64,000 nucleotides of DNA from Lithospermum erythrorhizon (lineage: Eukaryota; Streptophyta; Magnoliopsida; Boraginales; Boraginaceae). The translations under genes and the position numbers were made by a program. Positions 1 to 13,732 of the stretch are shown here, in pieces (the first letter of the stretch is position 1; each line of letters starts with the position of its first letter). The stretch lies in the NCBI GenBank assembly GCA_019722365.1, contig JADFUC010000514.1, positions 744,001 through 808,000 on the forward strand. Reading direction: 5' to 3'. The notes beneath the pieces were generated by a model. The model had not been told where the DNA came from, did no database searches, and saw only the letters and a program-made list of their open reading frames with translations.

Positions 1-607
1 GACATGAAAGGTTTAACAGACAAAAGAAGTTCTTGAAAACATACCGAAGGTATGAACACCTTTGGCGCCTTATTTCATTGATGATATCGTTTAGCTTCTT
101 TGACAAGGGATTGTCATGTTGCTGTAATACAAACTGAGACATCAAAGGGAAATGTTGTTACTATGGTATATACTGGTGCACAGAAAACAGCTTTACAAAA
201 TCATCACAGCTTAACATGGCACAGCGAAAACATCTAACATTCTCGCAACACCCTCATCTTATTCAATTATTTGAAGGCATATCTGTAACACCCTGATCTA
301 TGATCTTGATAACGTCCATCAGAAACATAAATTGCATGCATAATAGTATTTCACTTGTTCAAAATCTACTTGTAGGAACAACTCCAAATCATATTGCTAT
401 TTAGCATGAACTACCAAGCAATCCAAAACCCTTAAAAAGAAAGCGTTGTAGCTTTATCAGTCACTTGAAAGGCAAAGAAAACAAAGATGAACGATATATG
501 AAGAGAAAAACCATTTCACTAGTTGAATGTGCTCTATCCCCAAAGAAATGTTACCGATCTTTCCTAACAGTAATACATTCAAGATTATCAGGAAGTAGAA
601 TGCATAC
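1..607 (-). other. Part of a large SEC24 intron at the left edge
   Basis: This stretch lies downstream, on the minus strand, of the last SEC24 exon seen (608-784). I see no exon in it that encodes the conserved C-terminal gelsolin-like region and final helix of the family, so the remaining roughly 80 codons should lie left of the window. Nothing else is recognisable here. Confidence 0.6.
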
Positions 608-3600
608 CTGTGGGGGGATTTCTTCCACTGAAGAAATTCCCAACAATTGATGCATAATATCAGGATCTGCAGAGCTCCCAACATAAATAAGGCAATCCTC
701 TCCATTCTCAAGAAGATAGATACCATTATCACTGACATGCTCACTGGAGAGTGGCAGAAAATCAGGAATCAGGGATTCACTTTCCTTTGAATGAGGTCAA
801 GTAAGGTTAAATATGATGCACATTTGAAACAACAACAATAACACGAAACATGCAGCATTTTACCTTTGAATCAAGATCATGAATACTAATTAGTCGAGGA
901 TAAACTAATGGAATTGCTAAAGAGGTAGAAAGTGAAGAGACATAATTGATCCAGTAGGACCTATCATCCACACGTCCATCAGGTCGCAATCCAATGCTTT
1001 TCACCATAGCTGGAAATAGGTCAAAATAAGCAACTACATTTTAGAGGGTAAGGAAGACATGCAAATGCAGGTGGGAAGTAGTAAAGCAGAAGTTGGAAGA
1101 GAGAAAAAAATAATATACTAATGTTAACACCCTTGACGTCCATAAGTTCGGAAGAATATACAGGTTTCAACATTACAATAAACAGATGTCAAGAGAACCT
1201 GAAAAAGAGACCTACAGTCGAATACAAACTTTTAAAAGAAAGAAGAAACATCAACTTCACAAGTGACTAATCTTTCCCAAATTTTGATGATCACCACCTA
1301 CAAATACTACTCGGTGTCCTAAATGACTCGGGTGCATCTCTACAAATTAAATCAATCCCGTCAGATAATTAAGATTAAAATAAAGCATGTGGCCTACCTA
1401 AGGTGTACAAAGGCAACATCTTAAGTGCCTCAGGAAGAATGAGCTGCCCTGACGATGATACGGTCGCACAAAATTTCCGATAGGAATGCAGGATATTAAT
1501 ACAAAGGGTTGTCGCTTGGTCCTTGACTTGCGACAATGGAAGAGAAGATATATCACTGGCCGCTGCAGGGAAATAAGACCCAATTACATGATTTTTGACA
1601 GTGCAAAAAAAAAGGCCAAAAACATTTGAACATCTTCAGATCAGCATGCAGTTTAGCTATTTTTTCTTTATTGCCTTTATTAATCTTTATCCGGCCTGTT
1701 AAGGTTAGCATCATTGTTAATCATTCTACAATTTTTAATTGAGGGTAACTACTCCCATGTTATCTAAAAGTCGGCGATTCATTGCTGCAAGGTCAAATTC
1801 AATATTTCACATAGATGCAGATGAAGATGAACTTGACTTACTGTCAACAAGAAAAGCACATGGATACGGCCATTAAAATGAAGTGGCTACGAGGAAATTA
1901 TAGACACAAAACATATGAACTAAGGAAAAAAACATACCTCTCTTCAAGATACAAGAAAACTGGGTATCCAAGTCAGCAGAGCGAAATAGATTGCTGAGCA
2001 AAGTTGTGCATGGAAGAGACAGGGTCGAAATTCTGATCCTCCTCTCTCCATATATTGTGGTATACAGAAGAGCACACTACCAACAAGAAAAATTAGTGGG
2101 CCGAAACTAGTCTGTGAGTTCACAAGAGCATTTTCAAAAGCTACAACATAGTAAAAGGATGGATTTTAAACGACACCTGAAAAGCACACTCTGATCCATC
2201 CTGTAATTTATCATCATGTTTTAAAGTTACCATTATGGTTTTTTCACAGTCAATCTGCACAGGATAACATCATTAGGAAATAAATCACAATTATATTGAG
2301 ATATGCACAGTTGACAACTATTGACTATATAGTTTTACATTATAGGTAAACTTCAAACAGATACCAAAGGTCCAATTCGTTGTTTTAGGTACTTTGGAAT
2401 GGGAGAAATTTGGCTTCCCACCAAGGTTTCACTAGCAACTCCTACTTGATTTCCCACTTTCTTATGTGCACCCAGGAACTAAGATACTACACTAATTATT
2501 TAAGAAGAACAGCAAAAAAGTAAATGCTATGAAAGCCAATATAACTTTGATGGTAATACACACTGTATAAATAGCTGATTAAAAGGTTATACAGAAAGAA
2601 ATAGGGAAAATAACCGCACCGCAGGTAAGTCAACATCTGTTGGAATACGTTTACAGAAGTTCCCGTGGTACTCCTGAACTTGAATACCCTATCAATATAA
2701 AATAAGTTGAAGTTAAAGATTTCTTTAATAGAGTGAAACATGACATTTCTTTTACAAAGAAAAATTATTATGAAGATCACACTCCTCTCGTCCAGCAGCG
2801 TATAAATATGTTATATTGTGATTACAAGAATGACTCACCTGGCTACACCTTACACGCATTACAGCCTCATAGCCTTGAGGCCTTGTGACATTCCACCGAA
2901 GATCATTGTACAGTTTAGCAGTGTCAGAAACAGCAGAAAATGGATAATAATAGTACACCTGGAGAGCAGGTGAAACACAATGAAGCCAAAAGATAAATTT
3001 CAAGAGAAACGGATAACTAATAGAACTCAACTATGCATGAATTATAGTGTAAGTTTTCATAGACATCTTGACAAATACAAGAGGATCTTACAAAAATGGA
3101 GATCAGCATTCCAGGGTACACAATTCAAAGAAAAGATAAAACACAAGAATGCACATTTACCCGGCCTCCTGTAGTTCTTGGGATGACAGAAATGGAAGCA
3201 ATATCTACATAGGATTGTGTGGATAGAAATACATCGACACAGACCTGTAAACAGTGAGATGAAAAAATAAAATCCAGCAAGAAAAAAATTTACTAAAGAG
3301 CAGGAAAGGTATTTTCAGTGAATAGATATACTATTAAATTTTACCTGGTACTCAGCAAATTCAATAGCCATGGTCTTCATAGATTTGTCTACAGGCTGTA
3401 ATAATTTGTGAGCCTCCTGAAATTTACACAAGTTAAGTTAACGGTCTCGTCATTTTAATGATGACAGTGAAATTCACTATTATGTATAATCAAGCTCCTC
3501 ATATAATTCTATGAACATGATGACAAAATTCGGCAAAATGTTGATTGAAAACATGCAAATAGTGATAAACATTAGCGCATTCAAAACTGATACCACCAAG

Positions 3601-6600
3601 GCAGGTGACATAACAAGCCAATCTATGGTTTTAGACAGAATAACAAGCGGCAAATTGAGTACAAAACTGAGTAATATTAAGAAATTGATATATTTTATAA
3701 ATAGCTCTGAACCAGCATAATGCATAGAAGACAAGACAACAATTGGATTTGTGTTTTAGCTCCAAAAGGCATGTCTTGTATAAATAATATTTTCATGTGT
3801 TAAATATGCATTTAAAGCCCGTAAGATTAAGTAAATGGCAATCTCAAATATGGTTTCCATAGCGTCGCTCTAATGTTTCAAGCAATCTCAATCACTTCGG
3901 AGAAAAGAATAATCAATTTGACTAATTCCCAACCAATATTAGCCTAGAAAGAAAGAAATGGCAATGCAAAGCCGCTGTACATAGCCACTTAAAGTATTTA
4001 TAATTGATAGAAATAAATTTTCTTACACCAAAATGCAAGGCCAATGCCAATAAAGAGTGAAACAAATCTATCAGCAGAAAATTCAAACTCATTAGCCATA
4101 CCCTTTAATTATGGACATCAAGTAAGAGATTCAATTTTGGCTTTTGAAAGGCAGATGTTGGGAACACTATTGGCGTAGAACACATCCCCGTATACAGGAA
4201 GGGAAGACAAATCCTCATATAAGAGTAAAAAGTCCACTTTCTTTTCTCCGAAAGCTGAAATGTTGGTTCTTCCTTCAGCCTCTCTAACAGAAGAGCCCTA
4301 AGCCACTGGCCCGGTAGCACTGTATGAGGAAGTAAAAGAATTCAGTGGAGTATATCAAATAACTGTATGAATGAACAAACAAAGCTCTAGAACAAAGAAG
4401 AAACAAAGTGAATTCACATCTGAAAAACTAAAAAATTCCAATCAAGGATAGTGCAATAAGAGACATTCTTTCTTCCAGAAAATGTTTCAGCATCAGTAGA
4501 AATCTTGGTGGTTAAAATGCAAATAAAGAAGGTTACTGAAATCACAGCCAGGGAGAAATTATATCCTAGTGGCTTTCTTAATCTCAGAAAAACACAAAAA
4601 ATAGCTAAAACAAGCTATAGTATATTCAATCATAAATACTGAAGCTCAAGAAAGGGACAGTTCAAAAATAGACCAAAAGAGTGAACAGTTGGCGTTTCTA
4701 CCAGTTCATATTAGATTCACATTTTTAAGTAAAAAGTTAGATGCCCATAATGAGCTTCATGCGCAATAATTTAAAACTTAAACTTAGATGCCTGGTAACT
4801 AAGATTTAAATACTGAAATCCATATTCAGTAACAAGGACAAGGAAGCTTGCCTGATTGAAACACAAGAAGCTTCCCTCCAGTGCTCTTCATTGCCAAGAA
4901 AGCAGCCTACAGTAACATCAAAGAGATATATTTGAACATGTGTTTCTAATACCACCCAAACTATGGCTGGATCAACTAGGTAACATATATAATCTACTTA
5001 CATATCACTCAACAGGATACAATCTGTATACACAAAAAATATTGAAGAATAGTAGCACAAACTACCTTATGTGGGAGGGACAAACAATTTAAACGAGTAT
5101 ATGGTAAGTCATAACCCACGATGCATGTCAGACAATCAGAGGCAGAGAAATTCTCAGCACTCTAAAATAAAATATGAAATACCAAAACATGTCAATTATC
5201 ACCATGTACAACATCTATGAACTAAGTACCTTGACTGCTGCGCCAAATGCTGAATCGGCAGTTCTATTATTTTTAAACATCGACGGGATGCTGTCCAGCA
5301 ATAGATCCAAATGTTCACGGCCCTGGGCACCAAATGAGATCGACCTGTTAGCCACAATTACTCTGATATGAAGCCACATGAAATGTCGCTGAACTAACCT
5401 CTGAAAGTTGAACAATAACATCGCTCTGGAGAGGAGTGTAAACTTCTTGAATATCAGGAACTATAAGCATCAATGGCTGCAATTATTATTTAAAGATCAA
5501 ATAAACTTAAACCCAATAAGTAATTTATAATAAGATCGTTCAGAATGCCAATTGAATAGTTATGTAAGTCTTGTGGGCATCATATTTTTTGGCTATCTAA
5601 GTTTGTTGATGCATATGATAGTAGAGCCAAGCTTTCTTTGAGAAAAGAAACAAACCATGCATGGCAGAAACATGAGCTAAAGATTTATATGCTGCAAAAT
5701 CTGAAGATCGATAATTTGTTCCCCAAAAGTTTATTTAAGGAAAGAAATATGACGAATAACTGACCCTCAGGAAATAAATCTCAGAGAAAACAGAGCACTG
5801 ACCTGCTGTAATGCTCGCTTTAGATTGTAAAAGTGAATAGTTGAATCAAAAGTAGCAACTCCAACCATTGTGCGAGGACCTTCCTGTATCAACAATGTTA
5901 CCAGCAATAAGGTCATGATCAGATTATTTAATTAAAAAAAAGGAGCCTAACGTTTCGAATAGGGTAAAATTCAAGAATATGAACAATCTTAGAGAAAAAG
6001 TCAATGCACAATCAACTTAAATAATTTTATACTTTATGTGACTTCCCAAAATATTTGACTATCAACCCCCACCCCACTCCTTTTGTACAGTTTAGTTGTC
6101 TTAGTTAGAATCTCCCACATACGATGCAGGTAAAGTAGATACTAGCAAACTCGTGAGAGAACAGAGACAAATTGTGTGATAATACCAAAACAAGTTAGGA
6201 GTTGCAAAGGATGGTAGAGACAAAAAGTTAAAAAGTCCTTGGACAGATGAGAATAGAAGGATTCAGAGTTGCTAATAAAAGGAGTATACAATCTTTTTTA
6301 ATTAAATATATCAGCCATAATTGGGGGTCTCATGTAGAAAGAACATCCTATACAAGTTCAACACTACAAGATAGATACACTAGAAGGTACTAGTTTTGTA
6401 ATCAAATGGACAGAAAGATAATCCATTAATGCAGCCAGATATCATCAGCCTACAAGAAAATATTCAACAATCAACGAAGTTATGACAAACAAACATACAG
6501 GAAGATCAGCAATCACTTGGCTGATTGCACCACATGCTGCAGCAGTTGCACCAGTCTGGATGGCGTTCATTGACACATCAATCAAGAAGAAATATACTGC

Positions 6601-9600
6601 AGGCATGGGATCTCGTACCTGAAAATGAAAAAAATGAAATCAGCATATATCCTCCCCCGTGATAAAATGAGGAGTGAAGAGACAATTCTATAACAACGAA
6701 TACTCCCAATAAACAAATCAGCAACTAGGCAAGGTGAAGATCTCTTGTCTTCGGTTAAGGTGAACCATCTAAGTTTAGATAATTGATTACAGATTAAACA
6801 AAGCTTACGCTTGAGCTCTAAGTGCCTAGAAAAAACAGGAACCAGGTCCATCTTTAATGTAACCTTCTTGAAAAAACACTCTGAAGGATAACTAAGACGA
6901 AGAGGAAGCTGATGTTTCAAGTAACTTGAAAAGACACCGCAGAGAATAACTACAATTATCTATCAAACCGTTAAACAAATAAGTTGACGCACTTGTAGTC
7001 AAACCTTTCCTATATATTGAGAACAACCAAATATTTTAACAAAATTCCATAGGCAAGAATGAATATAGCTAAACTGTCATTTCAGTACTAGTTACGAAAT
7101 TTTCATTAACCCCTATATCACAAACTCCAAATCAGATAACTTCTCACTGACCATATATTCCTTGGTGGCAACAAATTCAACTGTTCCTTTGCATAATTCG
7201 GGTCTTTCATCAGCATCTCTCCGTCGACCATCAGGACCCAAGTTGCAATGATAATCACGAGGGGTCTCATCTGTGTATCCTGGAAATTTCATAAAAGAGA
7301 TTATAACAATCTATTTGAGATGTGCGGGACAAACTCGCATATACGAGATCTGATTATGAATTTATTTGCGCCACAAGAGGCACAACACTCTATCATCAAC
7401 AGTAGACAAAAAATCTACAAATAATATGGATTTAAGTCGATAATTTAATTCACCACGGGAAAAATACTGAAGCTAACAACTACTTCAAAGAAGATGATAG
7501 ACAGAAAATGAAGTACACTCACCACACAAATTGCAGATGAACTTCCTTCCCTGATCAATAAACTTCATGAATGGGTTTATGTATCCTTTGCAACGAGAAC
7601 ACCGAACAGGACCATCGTCCCCAAAATCAACAACCTATACAAAATAAAGAAATGTTATTAATGAAGGAAATTAAAATGTTTCCCAATATTGCATTCTCCA
7701 CATGAATCTATAGGTACAGCAGGCACCTTTTAGGTTATAGTAACCATATGATAAAAGAGTGGCACAAAGAAAAGTGAAAACATAAGCGATTGAAACAGTA
7801 ACCTCACTTGTAAAAGATCTAAATAGTGTCAGAAAAATAATACTGTGGCTGCACAATAGATATATATGAATGACATCCACTTCAACATAGAAAAAATACA
7901 ACTACAATTTTCTACAACTGCTCATGTTCCCATGGATTTATGTTTTCCCCTCTTTCTTAAACATGTTCATCAACTAACTCTTTCCAAGAGCTTGGTCACG
8001 TGCACAATAATGCCTTGAAGTTCAAATATTTGGAGAGTACATCATATTTTAAATATCATCAAGGAAGAGTAACAGTGATTATTGCAACAAAGATGATAAA
8101 TTTGTCCTCTTTGTCCTCAAGGTTGTAGATTTAATGACTTCAACGCGATGATATTCAAGAGAACAACAATCAAGTATCTGATTCTGCTATGGGAGCTTCA
8201 ACAGAGAATGGCATTCCAATTTCCAATTATCGGGTTGTCCATTAAATTTGGTACAAACATAATGCAAAACAAAGAAGCCTGTAACTTATTAAACATATAA
8301 ACAAGACTTCCTATTTCAGTTTTGCATGAACTTCAAAGTTCCTTTAACAATATATCAGTAGCATGTAAATTTCCAATTTTCAGAAATATGGACAAAGAAG
8401 AGGTGCTAAGAGGTTCGATCGAAACTGTCAATTACTTGAATTGGTTCTTCATTTGGATGAGGTAGAGCCAATGGCTGGACCAACAAGGCCAATTGCATAG
8501 CGGATGTGTTCAGCAGGTCGGTAGTGCACGGTATCTGAATAGATTGGATCTTATCATCAGCATAAAACATAACAAGGCTGAAATGCTGATTTCCAGCATA
8601 AATCTTAAAAACGTACTAAAACAATTAGCAAAAAGGGAATTCAGTATCTGATTAACGGTGCATCTCATGTAACGTGGACTGCAATTCCCAGTATCATTAA
8701 CGATATGTTCAAAAGTCGCAGGCTTCATGGGAAGAGAAGAATTGAATCAGTAGAAAGGAAAATATATAAACCATAAACAATCAAGATTTAGCTAGTTATG
8801 ACGGGAAAGAAAATCATGCAAGAAATCATGAATTCAGCTGCATAGATAGATTAATAACACTTCTAACCAACAAGATCAGAAAGCAATCACAAAACTAAGT
8901 AGCAAGCACAAAACTAAGTAGTAGTCTCAAGTATATCATATATCTTGCACAAGAGTGACTTTTAGAGAATGTCGTATTATTAACAATCAACCTAAATCTA
9001 ACAACATCATGAAGAAATACCACACAACATCAATTAGCTGCCTTTGGTAATTGGTTCATCTATCGTCAGTTTAAGGTCAAATAAATTACCGGAGGAGGGT
9101 TAGCTTGATTTCCTTGGCGAGTCTCGTGAATAATGACACTAGAGTTTGGGAAAGGACGAGGAATCTGATTCGGATCAATCTTAGTGGGGGTCACCCCTGG
9201 ACCAGTATGACCAATAGCAGGAGGCATTTGAGCCATAGCCTGATGGGAAATGGGTGGCGGCATCCCATACATCATCGGTGGTTGTTGTGTGGAACCAGGT
9301 ATTTGGGAAGGCCCCGCCTGCACCAGTATATAACAAATAAAAAATTGAGTAGTTCAGCTAAATATACTACGTCACTTACTGAAAAACTTCAGTAGCCAGT
9401 TTCTTCCATTTTTGTAGGATCACCATTATTGGATCATTAGTACATGATATTTGCATTTTACATTTATCACCATCACAGTATGAGTAAAACTTTGAATTTC
9501 TTCAATATTTTTACTGTTTGTTCTGTCATGAGTTCACTTAGATTTATAAAGAAATAATACCAATAACCCTTATTTGTAACCCCTCTGAAGGCCATAATAA

Positions 9601-11248
9601 TCTATCCCTGCTGAAAACTGCAAGAGGGTATTTGGATGAGCTTTTGCGGGACAAAAGCTACATTTAAACATGCTGCATAAAAGCCTGGTAATTGATCTTT
9701 CCTGTGATTACATTTTACTTGTAACCTAAGTACGTTCCCTAATGAAACTGTAATTTCATTAGATCCGACATTCATGAAAATTGAGCAAGTAAAAGCATGT
9801 AATGGCACAAGTTCTTCAATAATTAAAACCGATGGTTATCAGAGATCCACTAATAGTTCCTTAAAGCTGAAGAACATCCAATCTGAATTTTACTACTCCA
9901 TATCCATATTCCAAAGCCAATCGTAACAATATTCAGTAAATACTGGTATCAAGCGTTGATACATTTTATTTATCTTTATCTTATGAACAGAAGCATCTCC
10001 ATAGGAAATACCACTTATGAAATCATTTGTTAATTGTCTAACCGATTGCATGATGCCTAGATACATGGATAATTACCTTATAAAACAGTCACTTCCTTTC
10101 ATATTGGAAGACGGATAAAACTTTACTGGCCACTCGCAAATAATATCTCTATATTGTGCGGATGATATTAAAACATTACTAACTCTATAAAAGGTTGATT
10201 GAAAGATAATCTCCATCATCAACTCCTAATTTTGTTTATTGTCAATTGGTGTCACTTAAGATGCAGTTTCATTTGATCTTCAAAGATGAGGGTAGTAAAT
10301 TCATGTACACCTTAATACGAATAAATAAATAAATCATTCACACCTTGCATATAAAGGAGCAATCCAATGTGAAACAATTTGGTAGTGTATAATGAAGATC
10401 ACCTGACGTGGTGGCACTTGCCATGGCTGAGCCCCAAATGGAGAACCTGAAGGCCTTGGCATACCTTGAACTTGTGCTGAAAATTGGGAGGAACTTGGAG
10501 GAGGCTGCATATTCTGCGGGCCAGTGGAAAATGGTGGATTTGCTTGAAACATCGATGGTCGTGCAGAAGAAGGTGGGCTCCCACCAAAGGGTGGGCGCAA
10601 ACTTGTAGGTGGAGGTGGAGACCTTGAAGATACCATTGTCGGTGGACCTCCAGGTTGCGGCTGTGGCATACCTCCAGTTGGAGGAAAACGAGGAGCGCCT
10701 GGAGATTGGACTAATCCAGCTGTAGGGGGTCCATTACTCATCGGGTTAGAAGCAATCACTGGTGGCAGAGCTGATCCAGGCCCCGAGGGAGCAGACATGA
10801 AAGGAGAAGCAGGACGAGAAACCTGGCCTGAAGATGGTCGACCACCTATAGGTGGAGAAACAGCAGGACCTCCGGCCATAGAGGGCGGTGAAACTGCTGG
10901 AGGAGGAGGCCTTGACCCAAAAGGGGAAGAAGGCTGAGCTCCAGGAGGTGGACCTCCGGGTCTACCAGTAGCAACATTCGGTGGCAATGTATATTGTTGG
11001 GGCCCACTAGAGGGCACGGGACCCCTAGGAAACGAACCTTGTGGTCCTGGACGAGAAGCAGGAGGCTGCCCAGCAAACGGTGGAGGTTGTTGGCCAAATG
11101 GTGGAGGGGGTCTAGGACCGCCTGCTACCGGTGGTTGATTAGGTGTATGTAGATGTAAATTTTGCATATTATTCGCAAGTTCGTTTGGGTTATAGTTAGG
11201 TGGTGGTGGAACATTTCCAGGCCTAGTTCCCCCAGGAGCAGCCATCAT
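608..11248 (-). CDS. SEC24: COPII coat protein SEC24 (partial, 3' end off window)
   Basis: Cargo-binding subunit of the COPII coat that buds vesicles from the ER. Coding exons, 5' to 3': 11248-10403, 9317-9090, 8722-8648, 8534-8436, 7634-7523, 7279-7152, 6618-6499, 5883-5803, 5476-5399, 5322-5230, 4906-4852, 4319-4238, 3416-3345, 3244-3161, 2958-2839, 2688-2620, 2254-2177, 2076-1938, 1562-1398, 1009-864, 784-608. The N-terminal about 350 residues are Pro/Gly/Gln-rich. A zinc finger follows near residues 428-453 (CSRC...CNLC), then the trunk (YFFLIDVS, TFDSTIHFYN), the beta-barrel (YYYYPFSA, RWNVTRPQG) and the helical domain (SYRKFCA). About 1016 codons are present; from memory the plant SEC24B/C (CEF) subclass has about 1100. 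Two oddities: exon 8722-8648 has no GT at its expected donor, and exon 4319-4238 is one base short of frame. Either could be a sequence error or real decay. The start at 11248 or 11245 gives MMAAP or MAAP; relatives begin MAAP. Confidence 0.93.
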
Positions 11249-11253
11249 TCACC

Positions 11254-11796
11254 CTAATCAAAGTAAAAATATTCACAACTAACTCACCACAGTCCACAAT
11301 CCAGACCTTTAACAAACTCCCCAAAAATCCAGATAGTTAAAACCTGCAAAAAACATTCAATTTTTATAACAAAATCAAACTTAGAACCTGCAATAAAGAT
11401 TACATTTTTCAAAATCAAACTTATAACATGCAAGAAAGATTACATTTTTTAATCAAAATCAAACTTAAAACCTACAAGAATAAATTTTTATCAAAACGAA
11501 AGAAACCCATTCTCTTAGTTTCAACAACTACACATTCTACCTATACAACCACCATATAAAATCTACCATGTATCTATAACAGATCAAGAAACCCAACAAT
11601 CACCACTACAAAACATACCAATTCAGATCTAATCATACCATAATCCATAAACAATCTAACCACAAACTTCAAATTGATCCCACTTAAACATACACATGTA
11701 GAAAATTCAAGAAAGTGATCATACACACGCATAAAAAACTCAAGTAAATGAAAATACACACACATAAAAGATCTTTTGAATGTGATGATGTTGTAC
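11254..11796 (-). other. Probable 5'UTR intron of SEC24
   Basis: On the minus strand a donor (AG|GTACAA) at 11796 and a pyrimidine-rich acceptor (GATTAG|GG) at 11254 flank 543 bases of AT-rich sequence. The acceptor lies five bases before the first ATG. This fits a leader intron separating an untranslated exon near 11.8-11.9 kb from the coding start. It is inferred from splice motifs only. Confidence 0.5.
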
Positions 11797-11829
11797 CTCT
11801 AGCTAAAAGGTTTGGACGTTTGAATCAAT

Positions 11830-13320
11830 TTGGGACACAAATTCTTTGAATCAAAACAATGGATCAAGGGGGAAGCGGTTAAACAGGTATAGAATTCAAG
11901 AAAATGTTTTAACCTGGCCATTTGTAACTCTGATTCCAGGGTTTGTTTAATCCCAGGGGATTATTACATTGGTTACATAAACATAAACATGAAAATGAAA
12001 ATAAATGTATGAGCCACGGTGGATATACTTTGGAGTATGATTTGTTAAAAGGGTGTTATTGTTACACTAATAACCCATCGAATTCCATGTTATTGTATAT
12101 CACAAAATGATGTCGTGGTATGCACTTGATTGATGGATATTTAGAGTTCTTTTCTTAGCTGATATAAGATTTATTTATGAAGTCATGACTGCTTGAAGAG
12201 GGACGAGAATGATGGTATTTAATCTTTAGTTAACTGCTCAATTAAAAGAGCTGACGAATATGATTTGTTGTATGATCTGGTGGCAGATGTAATCAGCGTG
12301 GGATTATTTGTCATAATTTATAATGATGATTTTTTATATTGTGTTATAAAAATTCATGTAGTATGATATATATTTAAGAGTGTTAATTTTAGTCTCGCGG
12401 GGAGAGCGTGTGAGTGAGCATGTTGAAAATATTCGCGGTGATATATTGTGGTCAATCGTCGGAATTTAGTAATGAATGTGTGTAGGATTATGGCATGAGC
12501 GTTACATTAATAAATTTATATATAAAACTATATACCACTTGAAAAAAATAAAAAAGTATATTTATCAAATAATCTAGTCAAATTTAAATAGAGAATCCTT
12601 AGTCACATACATTCATTTATTAACATATTAGTACGTGCTCTAAGAATATATCTTAAAAAACCAATGAACATATGAAAAGCATATCATTCGGTTTAAAAGA
12701 TTATCGTATTTTGATTTTTAATAGTTGAACTTTGTCGTAGATATTTTTGTTTGTGTTTTATAATATTTTATGAAAATATATTAATAAAAAATACATTTTA
12801 AATTATTTCCATTTATATATTTTTCATCAAATATTACTCTGACAACAATATTTAATCAGTTTAAGCCCATTAAAAATGAAAAGATCAATGTGACGATGCT
12901 TTTTAGGGGCAATAGGGAATGCAAATTTAGAATTTAAAAAAACAACAATCAAATTTGTTCCCCTTAAAATGGAGGAAGGAATAATTACAATTAATTAAAA
13001 TAAAATGAATGAATTATTAAATAATAATTCAAGTTATAGATTTTTTATATTTTGTATTACTCAAGAAAAAATAGTATTAAAATTGATATTTTGTATTTTT
13101 GTAACTTCTATTTATGTACCTAGTTTTGCCAAATATATCAATATATGTGCAAATGTATAATTATGTGGGTTAAACCTATTTCGAAGGCTCAATGCACGAG
13201 AAATTATCATTTCGCCCTTTATTTTTTTACTAAATAGGTGGTATGCCCATTAGCCGAGGAGGACTATAAGCACACCCAAACAATATTAAAATGTAATTAA
13301 ATGACTATTTTACCTTAAAT
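11830..13320. other. Divergent intergenic region SEC24/LSM7
   Basis: About 1.5 kb of AT-rich sequence between the SEC24 leader and the proposed LSM7 promoter. I see no convincing ORF, RNA gene or mobile element in it. It should hold the promoters of both divergent genes. Confidence 0.5.
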
Positions 13321-13343
13321 GAAACTTCCTCAAACACTACACT

Positions 13344-13351
13344 TATAAATA
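13344..13351 (+). promoter_or_regulatory. Candidate TATA box of LSM7
   Basis: TATAAATA lies about 380 bases before the proposed LSM7 start codon. It is in the right orientation and position for a promoter with a long leader. No transcript evidence is available. Confidence 0.4.
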
Positions 13352-13732
13352 GGGAGGCTAAAATAGTCATTTTACATACAAAATTTTATAACATCCATGC
13401 CTGTAATTACATATAGCCGTGTTAATTTTAACCGGTCGGGTTCCATGTCCGTTCGTCATGTATATTGAACCGCCATACCACCAGCGTGCCAAAGATAAAA
13501 AAAAGCAATTGGCGATTAAAACACGTGCGTCGTGTGTTCATTCACAATAAAAGTGTAAGCACATTTTGGTTGAGTTGGTTAAGCGAGAATGTACATCATC
13601 TGTCCTGCCGAAGCACAATCCGCCAGTTAACCTTAGAAATAGACACACCCAACTGTAACCTTCTGAGTGAGTCCAAAAATCCAGACTCATACAAAATCAA
13701 CTATTTACTGCAGCTTCACCTTAATCGAGAAT

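Noticed and set aside
10399..11097. Several overlapping frames on both strands in the SEC24 first coding exon
   Set aside because: They are shadows of the Pro/Gly-rich N-terminus, whose skewed composition removes stop codons in other frames.
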